Shown here one piece after another: positions 33,534 to 38,708 of a DNA stretch of 38,708 nucleotides; positions within the stretch are counted from its first letter, which is position 1; every line of letters starts with the position of its first letter. Made by a program: the position numbers and the translations under genes. The notes under the pieces were generated by a model, which saw only the letters and a program-made list of their open reading frames with translations, had not been told where the DNA came from and did no database searches. Source of the DNA: Candidatus Methanoxibalbensis ujae (GTDB lineage: Archaea > Halobacteriota > Syntropharchaeia > Alkanophagales > Methanospirareceae); NCBI GenBank assembly GCA_026134085.1, contig JAOQIN010000015.1, forward strand, positions 1 through 38,708, given 5' to 3'.

Positions 33534-34703
33534 TCACTGAGGAGTTCCGGACAACATGTTGCGTATGAGCTCAATCGTGTTCTCACGGTTCACCTCTCTC
33601 GGATTTCTCGCCAGATATCCTTTCTCAGCGAGCACTGCATCTGCTATCTCAGGTATATCATCCTCAGACACTCCTATTGAGCCCAGGTTTTCGGGCAGTT
33701 CAAGTCTCTCAATCATCTGCTGCACATGTGCTATCGCTTTCTTCGCAGCATCTTCATCTGAGAGCGATGAGACATCCTCCCCCATCTCCATAGCAGCCCT
33801 CTTCATCTTCGCCGCCACATCCGGCACTGAAATATTGAATGCAATCACATACGGTATTGTCAGAGCTGCTGAGATGCCATGTGGCTGTGAATATCGTGTG
33901 CCGATTGTGTGAGCGATCGCATGACCTATGACAACGCCTGCATTACCGAATGCAGCACCTGCCAGAAACGCAGCAATTGACATTTCCAGGCGAGCATCAA
34001 TGTTTTCTCCGTGAGCAAACACCTCCTCTATGTTTGCTGCAATTTTTTGAATGGCTTCATAGGCAAACGCATCAGTAAGCGCATTCGCTCCTTTTGACAT
34101 CAACGCCTCAATCGCATGGCTCAGCGCATCCATTCCCGTGGATGCTGTGACACGAGGCGGCATTGTCGCCGTGAGAGTTGGGTCGAGAATGGCGATATCC
34201 GCGATGTTGAAAGGGGATGCGATGGCTTTCTTCTTTCCGGCTGCCACAATGAGCGCAAACGGCGTGGCCTCCGCACCCGTCCCGGCAGTCGTTGGCACAA
34301 GAATTTTCTTTGCGGATGGATTCGCTATTTTGTTCGCACCCAAGAAATCGCTCGCTCTCTGATCGGGGTTCGTCGTCGCCGCCGCCGCCACCTTCGCCAT
34401 GTCAAGCACGCTCCCACCTCCCAAACCCACAACGACATCACATCGCTCCTCACGAGCAAACGCAGCAACATCCTCAGCAAGCTCCAGAGTCGGCTCGGGC
34501 GATACTCCGTCAAACACACGCATCTCAATCCCAGCAGATCTGAGCGCATCTTCGGCAATCTCAAGAAAACCCTGCCTGACAATCGTGTCATCTGTCACAA
34601 TTAGCACACTCCGAGCACCAAACGCACTCGCTTCCTCTCCCAACCTCTCACGCATGACATCCTTCCCAAATATGACACGCACAGGCACCTGAACCGCAGG
34701 CAT
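33534..34703 (-). CDS. Iron-containing (group III) alcohol dehydrogenase
   Basis: A 389-residue iron-type dehydrogenase. The NAD(P) binding GGGSVLDMAK is at 95-104, and the metal ligands are visible as MDALSHAIEA (Asp192, His196), GHAIAHTIG (His261) and QPHG (His275). PTTAGTGAEAT is the family block. It oxidises alcohols or reduces aldehydes; the substrate is not evident. GTGATG sits about 5 bases before the ATG. It lies 148 bases downstream of the LeuA/CimA gene on the same strand. Confidence 0.92.
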   Translation of the reverse strand: MPAVQVPVRVIFGKDVMRERLGEEASAFGARSVLIVTDDTIVRQGFLEIAEDALRSAGIEMRVFDGVSPEPTLELAEDVAAFAREERCDVVVGLGGGSVLDMAKVAAAATTNPDQRASDFLGANKIANPSAKKILVPTTAGTGAEATPFALIVAAGKKKAIASPFNIADIAILDPTLTATMPPRVTASTGMDALSHAIEALMSKGANALTDAFAYEAIQKIAANIEEVFAHGENIDARLEMSIAAFLAGAAFGNAGVVIGHAIAHTIGTRYSQPHGISAALTIPYVIAFNISVPDVAAKMKRAAMEMGEDVSSLSDEDAAKKAIAHVQQMIERLELPENLGSIGVSEDDIPEIADAVLAEKGYLARNPREVNRENTIELIRNMLSGTPQ

Positions 34704-34851
34704 TTTGCATCACATGATGATTGCACCCGCTGCTATTTCTTTGTTCATATTCAAGCTCACACTCTCATGCGCTCTCAAGCTCACACTCTCTCATTGCCCG
34801 GATCCCTCAGTGGCAGATGCCGCGTCCGAATGTGCAATGTGCGGTGCACTA

Positions 34852-36414
34852 TCATGATCGGTGCTCTGCACTGTGCTGCATGAGCAGCAGGCGATTCACA
34901 GCATTTATGAACGCCTCAACAGATGCGAGGACGATATCCTCCCTCACCCCTCTCGCGGTGACGATTTTTCCCGCGTGCTCAACGCCCACGATTACCTCCG
35001 CGAGTGCGTCTGAGCCACCTGTTATGGCTTCTATCCTGAAGTCCTTCAATCGCACATCTCCACCGAGCTCATCGCTTATTGCATCCTGTATGGCTTTTAT
35101 CGCTGCATCAACAGGACCCACACCTATGCGTGAGAGTTTTTTGTCTTTACCGCGCACCTCAACACGAAGCGATGCGGTTGGTAGCGTGTTGTTGCCAGTC
35201 ATCACAGCGAGCTCTTTCAGCTTCACCGCCTGTTCCCCGCCTGAGATTTCTGTTAAAATCTCCGCGATTGAGAAGAGATCATCATCTGTGACGAGTTTCC
35301 CGCTTGCACCGAGCTTCTTAACGCGACTTAGAATCTCCTCAAGCTGCTCCTTCGTCGGATGAATGCCGAATTCAGTGAGCTTCTGCTCTATTGAGTGACG
35401 ACCCGTGTGCTTTCCGAGCACGATCCTCCTGCGATGACCGACCATTTCGGGAGTCATTATGCCCGGTTCAAATGTGTCACTCCTCTCCAATACGCCGTGT
35501 GCGTGTATTCCACTCTCATGTGAGAACGCGTTCTCGCCGACTATTGGCTTGTTGGCCGGAATATGTATGCCTGTGAAGCGCTCAACGAGCTTTGCAGTCT
35601 CAAACAGCAGTTCTGTCTTTATGCCCGTCCTGAACCTGTAAATTGATACGAGACTCATGACAGTTTCTGAGAGATCCGCATTTCCAGCACGCTCGCCTAT
35701 TCCGTTCACAGTCACCTGAACCTGCGATACACCCGCTTTCACCGCAGCGAGTGAGTTGGCAACAGCCAAGCCAAAATCATTGTGACAGTGGACGCTCAGA
35801 GGGACCTTCACAGAATCGTGAACCGCAGATACAAGTTTGAACATTGAGAAAGGCTCTGAGATTCCCACAGTGTCTGGAATGTTCAGTATATCAGCACCGG
35901 CTTCCTCAGCAACACGAAAAACATCAATCAAAAATTCAAGTTCAGTGCGTGTCGCATCCATTGCGGAGAACATGCACTGGCATCCGTGCTCTTTGACATA
36001 TCGCACCATCTCATATGTCACATCCTTTACCTGCTCATCGCTCATCTTTGTTGTGTATTTACGCTGAATTTCTGAGGTTGATACAAATATATGAACAATA
36101 TCAACACCACATTCAATGCATGCATCTATGTCATCCGTCAGAACTCGCGCAAGACCGCATACCTTTGCGTTCAACCCGGATTTGCATATGTTCCTCACAA
36201 TATCCTTCTCCTCAGGTGCGCTTACAGGAAATCCCGCCTCTATGACATCCACGCCGAGCCTGTCAAGCTGCAGTGCTATCCGCATTTTCTGCTCATTCGT
36301 GAACGATATTCCGGGTGTCTGCTCACCGTCCCTCAGCGTCGTGTCAAATATCTCTATGTATCTGCTCCCCCCGGCGGCATCCGACGCTGTTTGAGCGTAA
36401 GTGTTGAATGACAT
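34852..36414 (-). CDS. 2-isopropylmalate synthase or (R)-citramalate synthase
   Basis: A 520-residue member of the LeuA/CimA/AksA family, condensing acetyl-CoA with a 2-oxo acid. FDTTLRDGEQTPG (23-35) and HCHNDFGLA (about 209-217) give the catalytic Arg and metal ligands, GIGERAGNAD and HESGIHAHG complete the barrel, and the C-terminal regulatory LeuA dimer domain (about 390-520) is present, so feedback inhibition by leucine or isoleucine is expected. The presence of the regulatory domain argues against homocitrate synthase; CimA versus LeuA is not resolved by reading. A TATA (about 36433-36444) predicts a start at 36412-36414, so the mRNA is probably leaderless. Confidence 0.9.
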   Translation of the reverse strand: MSFNTYAQTASDAAGGSRYIEIFDTTLRDGEQTPGISFTNEQKMRIALQLDRLGVDVIEAGFPVSAPEEKDIVRNICKSGLNAKVCGLARVLTDDIDACIECGVDIVHIFVSTSEIQRKYTTKMSDEQVKDVTYEMVRYVKEHGCQCMFSAMDATRTELEFLIDVFRVAEEAGADILNIPDTVGISEPFSMFKLVSAVHDSVKVPLSVHCHNDFGLAVANSLAAVKAGVSQVQVTVNGIGERAGNADLSETVMSLVSIYRFRTGIKTELLFETAKLVERFTGIHIPANKPIVGENAFSHESGIHAHGVLERSDTFEPGIMTPEMVGHRRRIVLGKHTGRHSIEQKLTEFGIHPTKEQLEEILSRVKKLGASGKLVTDDDLFSIAEILTEISGGEQAVKLKELAVMTGNNTLPTASLRVEVRGKDKKLSRIGVGPVDAAIKAIQDAISDELGGDVRLKDFRIEAITGGSDALAEVIVGVEHAGKIVTARGVREDIVLASVEAFINAVNRLLLMQHSAEHRS

Positions 36415-36581
36415 CCTGATGCATATAATTTCTATTTATTTAAAACCACATGCGTAAGGCATGGTATCCTCAATGCAGATGTCAGAGATTTCCCGGCACT
36501 ATGACGGGCGTGATGGTTGAGAGGTGAGCGTTTTTGAGGTTTCCATATTATTCACCTATCTCTCCATTCAGGGCAAATGCC

Positions 36582-36601
36582 ATGCTATGCTATGCTATGC
36601 T
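36582..36601. repeat. (ATGCT)4 microsatellite
   Basis: Four perfect copies of ATGCT lie in the 280-base gap between the divergent LeuA/CimA and AcnX genes. No gene is seen in this gap. Confidence 0.9.
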
Positions 36602-36694
36602 CAGCGATTGCTTCACTTTTCCTCAGAATGGAACAAATCCGGAACCCCTTTCAAAGAAGTGATTTCAAAGATGGAAATGGATCTGTAAGCGGAA

Positions 36695-37969
36695 ATGTAT
36701 CTGACGAAGGATGAGGAGCGTGCATATGACGGTGAATACGGCTGGACATTGCAGAAAGCGATGCAGATACTGGTTACAATAGGCGATCTGAACAATGCTG
36801 AAAGGCTGATAGAAATAGAGAGTGCGCATGTATCAGGCGCATCCTACAAGACAATAGGCGACGCATACGAATTCATCGCCCGTCTTGATGGCAGGGTTGC
36901 CGTGCGAACGACATTGAACCCCATAGGCATGGACACTGAACGATGGCGGGAGATGGGCATTTCAGAGGATTTTGCACGCAAACAGCTCTCTGTTCTCGCC
37001 GCATATAAGAGTCTCGGCATATCTGCCGAGTGCACATGCATTCCATATGAATTATCACAGCCCAAGGGGCACATCGCATGGTCGGAGAGCTCAGCCGTCA
37101 TTTTCGCAAATTCTGTCATAGGCGCAAGAACAAATATGGAGGGCGCACCATCAGCACTTGCAGCTGCGCTTGTCGGAAAGACGCCGTTATACGGGTTGCA
37201 CATCTCGGAAAACAGAGCAGCAACTGTGAAATTTCGTGTTAACGCGGAAATCTCAGATGCTGATTTCGGAGCTTTTGGAATGTTGATCGGTGAGATAACA
37301 CGCGACAGAATCCCTCTCATCGAACTCAGATCACAACCGAGCGTTTCTGAGCTTAAGCAGCTCTCCGCTGGAATTGGCGCGACAGGTGCTGTCGGCATGT
37401 TTCATGTGAAGGGTATCACGCCTGAAGCAGAACTGAACAAAGACATTGAGGAGGTTATAGACATTGAAAGCAGCGATATCATGTGTTATGATGCATGCTG
37501 TGAGCCTGATGTCATCGCAATAGGCTGCCCTCACTGCGGCATATCCGAACTCAAACAACTGTACGAAATGCTTCGCCGCGAACAGGCTCATGCTCATCGT
37601 GATAGAGTGAGATGTGATTTCTTCGTGTTCACAGCAAGGTCGCTTATCAGGAGCAGCTCAGATCCAGCAACTCCTCACAGAAACACATCCTCACAGATGA
37701 CAGGCAGTAATGGAGGAATAAACAATGAAACAGAGAGAATTGTTGAGAAAATTGAAAGATTCGGAGTGAAAGTGTTCTGTGATACATGTTTTGTTGTCTC
37801 GCCTGCATTTGAAAGATTTTCATGCGTCATGACAAATTCGGGAAAATTGCTGAGATATGCTCCTCTGATGCGTGATCGCAATGGAAAAGATCGCAATAGA
37901 AAAGGGGCTGAAGTTATTCTAAAAAGCACTGAAGAATGTGTGAGATATGCATTTCACTCGCATCTGTGA
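36695..37969 (+). CDS. Aconitase X large subunit (archaeal phosphomevalonate dehydratase type)
   Basis: A 424-residue AcnX catalytic subunit. MYLTKDEERAYDGEYG and ARTNMEGAPSALAAAL are family blocks, AECTCIPYEL and IGCPHCGISELKQL carry the likely [Fe-S] ligands (Cys about 114, 278, 281), and VFCDTCFVVSP lies near the end. In archaea this family, with a small DUF126 subunit, dehydrates 5-phosphomevalonate in the modified mevalonate pathway. The small subunit is not in the window. A Ser/Thr/Asn-rich insertion (about 305-345) separates the two parts of the C-terminal domain. The ATG at 36695 has only weak GCGGAA upstream. Confidence 0.88.
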   Translation: MYLTKDEERAYDGEYGWTLQKAMQILVTIGDLNNAERLIEIESAHVSGASYKTIGDAYEFIARLDGRVAVRTTLNPIGMDTERWREMGISEDFARKQLSVLAAYKSLGISAECTCIPYELSQPKGHIAWSESSAVIFANSVIGARTNMEGAPSALAAALVGKTPLYGLHISENRAATVKFRVNAEISDADFGAFGMLIGEITRDRIPLIELRSQPSVSELKQLSAGIGATGAVGMFHVKGITPEAELNKDIEEVIDIESSDIMCYDACCEPDVIAIGCPHCGISELKQLYEMLRREQAHAHRDRVRCDFFVFTARSLIRSSSDPATPHRNTSSQMTGSNGGINNETERIVEKIERFGVKVFCDTCFVVSPAFERFSCVMTNSGKLLRYAPLMRDRNGKDRNRKGAEVILKSTEECVRYAFHSHL

Positions 37970-38282
37970 ATGTTGCTGCGACTTTCTGCTCAGCGCCCGG
38001 CATAGCGCCCAGCAATCGCAACAAATACGCTGTGGACATCGCAATGGTGGCAGCTTCCGATGGGGAGGAGTCAATCAGAGGGAGATTGAGAAAAGCCTGA
38101 AGAAAGGGTTTTAGAAGCTGCTGGATACTCATCTGTGCCCACATGAATCTGTGCTCACCGTGACAAACAGATTGCAGGAAAAAGATCATGCACAGGAATT
38201 GGTGGTTTTGAAGGCGAGAATATCGTAAGCGCTGATATGCAAAAATATTATTATATATAATCAATCGCTAAGAAGTGTGAAA
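37970..38282. other. 313-bp gap, possible decayed sequence, with promoter
   Basis: A plus-strand stretch reads PSNRNKYAVDIAMVAAS (about 38010-38060) but is soon interrupted; no family is recognised. A strong TATA (TTATTATATATAATC, 38247-38261) predicts transcription from about 38281, just before the next ATG. Confidence 0.45.
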
Positions 38283-38510
38283 ATGAAAATATTTGAGAAG
38301 TTGTCCGGAAAAGGGGAAGAATCTCGAGAAGATGGGACAAAAGTTGGAAAAGAAAGCCAAGATGAAGAACGAGCGTCTATCTCTCAGAGCGCCTATTTCT
38401 CACTGAGAAAGACAATATGGGAACAAGACAAGATGCTGAGGACAAGGCACTTGTTGGGTGTCAAGAAACAAAACATGGGCCGCAAGAATGATCAGGAACC
38501 AGAAAAATGA
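38283..38510 (+). CDS. Small charged hypothetical protein
   Basis: A 75-residue open frame (MKIFEKLSGKGEESRE to KNDQEPEK), strongly charged and probably disordered, with a helix-like middle (FSLRKTIWEQDKMLR). A well-formed TATA at 38247-38261 places transcription 2 bases upstream of the ATG, which is the main support. The family is not recognised; it could be a truncated remnant that kept its promoter. Confidence 0.45.
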   Translation: MKIFEKLSGKGEESREDGTKVGKESQDEERASISQSAYFSLRKTIWEQDKMLRTRHLLGVKKQNMGRKNDQEPEK

Positions 38511-38536
38511 ACGGTTTCCAAATGTGACCTCCTCCC

Positions 38537-38665
38537 ACCATTAAAATGGAGGGCATCAGACGGATTGGGTTGGGGAGTGTGCGTTGCGCTCCCTTTTGGG
38601 ACACAACAGCCACTGCCATGAGCAATGGCTCGTTTGTTCTCGGCTCCGTTCTCATCTTAATGGTA
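38537..38665. repeat. Inverted repeat at window end
   Basis: ACCATTAA (38537-38544) is repeated inverted as TTAATGGT (38658-38665), enclosing about 113 bases with several small hairpins (for example GCCATTGC-type around 38615-38630). It may be a terminator or a fragment of a small mobile element. The 195 bases after the last gene contain no recognised coding sequence. Confidence 0.35.
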
Positions 38666-38708
38666 GTCACAATTCTTGAGATGAGGACTCCCTGAGAATG
38701 CAGTTTTC

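Noticed and set aside
37914-38264. 116-residue minus-strand frame overlapping the AcnX end
   Set aside because: Overlaps the real gene's 3' end on the other strand, has no recognisable family, and its composition looks non-coding.
38546-38695. 49-residue plus-strand frame with a hydrophobic C-terminal half
   Set aside because: No ribosome binding site or TATA, overlaps an inverted repeat, and lies at the window edge.

Overview
The window is archaeal, most likely from the Methanosarcinales/Syntrophoarchaeia/ANME side of the Euryarchaeota (Halobacteriota). This is inferred from gene content: EF-1alpha followed by uS10, eS8, archaeal e-MtaB, a DUF39/CBS aspartate-semialdehyde sulfurtransferase, an aconitase-X large subunit of the archaeal mevalonate branch, two PEF-CTERM surface proteins, an archaeal type IV pilin, and BRE/TATA promoters with many short-leader starts. 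No methanogenesis or alkane-oxidation gene is present, so lineage and metabolism stay open.

Layout. 1-240: decayed TnpB tail and right end of an IS200/IS605-type element. 317-8127: housekeeping genes (phosphohexomutase, TldD, tRNA-Phe, DsrE-like protein, YfcE/MJ0936-like phosphoesterase), a divergent pilin/prepilin-peptidase pair, and e-MtaB. 8284-9250: an AIM24-family gene split by a 223-bp non-autonomous IS200/IS605 derivative whose removal restores the reading frame. 9612-15218: radical SAM enzyme, VanZ-like protein, two PEF-CTERM proteins, argG with a flavin-reductase-like gene. 15390-20590: an AT-rich island bounded by two identical 75-bp tRNA-Arg(UCU) genes. It holds a broken tyrosine recombinase, a methyltransferase, pseudogenes (DsrE, metallo-beta-lactamase fold and others), an intact iron-sulfur flavoprotein, and three attC-like inverted repeats between gene units. 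20632-22567: a Cys-rich small-domain protein, then about 1.4 kb of decayed sequence. 22568-27974: MoaD-like/eS8/zinc-ribbon operon, a secreted protein with duplicated EF-hand-like modules, then EF-1alpha, uS10 and a small helical protein. 28507-38708: DUF39 sulfurtransferase overlapping a radical SAM gene, a TlyA-like methyltransferase, a COG2100 radical SAM gene behind a solitary 5S rRNA, iron-type alcohol dehydrogenase, LeuA/CimA, and AcnX.

How it fits together. The core is translation (two tRNA specificities, 5S, eS8, uS10, EF-1alpha, e-MtaB, TlyA-like), amino-acid synthesis (argG, LeuA/CimA, DUF39 route to homocysteine) and isoprenoid synthesis (AcnX), interspersed with surface proteins (pilin, PEF-CTERM pair, EF-hand protein). 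The most unusual part is the tRNA-Arg-bounded island, whose arrangement resembles a decaying integron-like cassette array. The second is the AIM24 gene, which records an IS605-type insertion at base resolution. All identifications are from reading the sequence; no database search was run.
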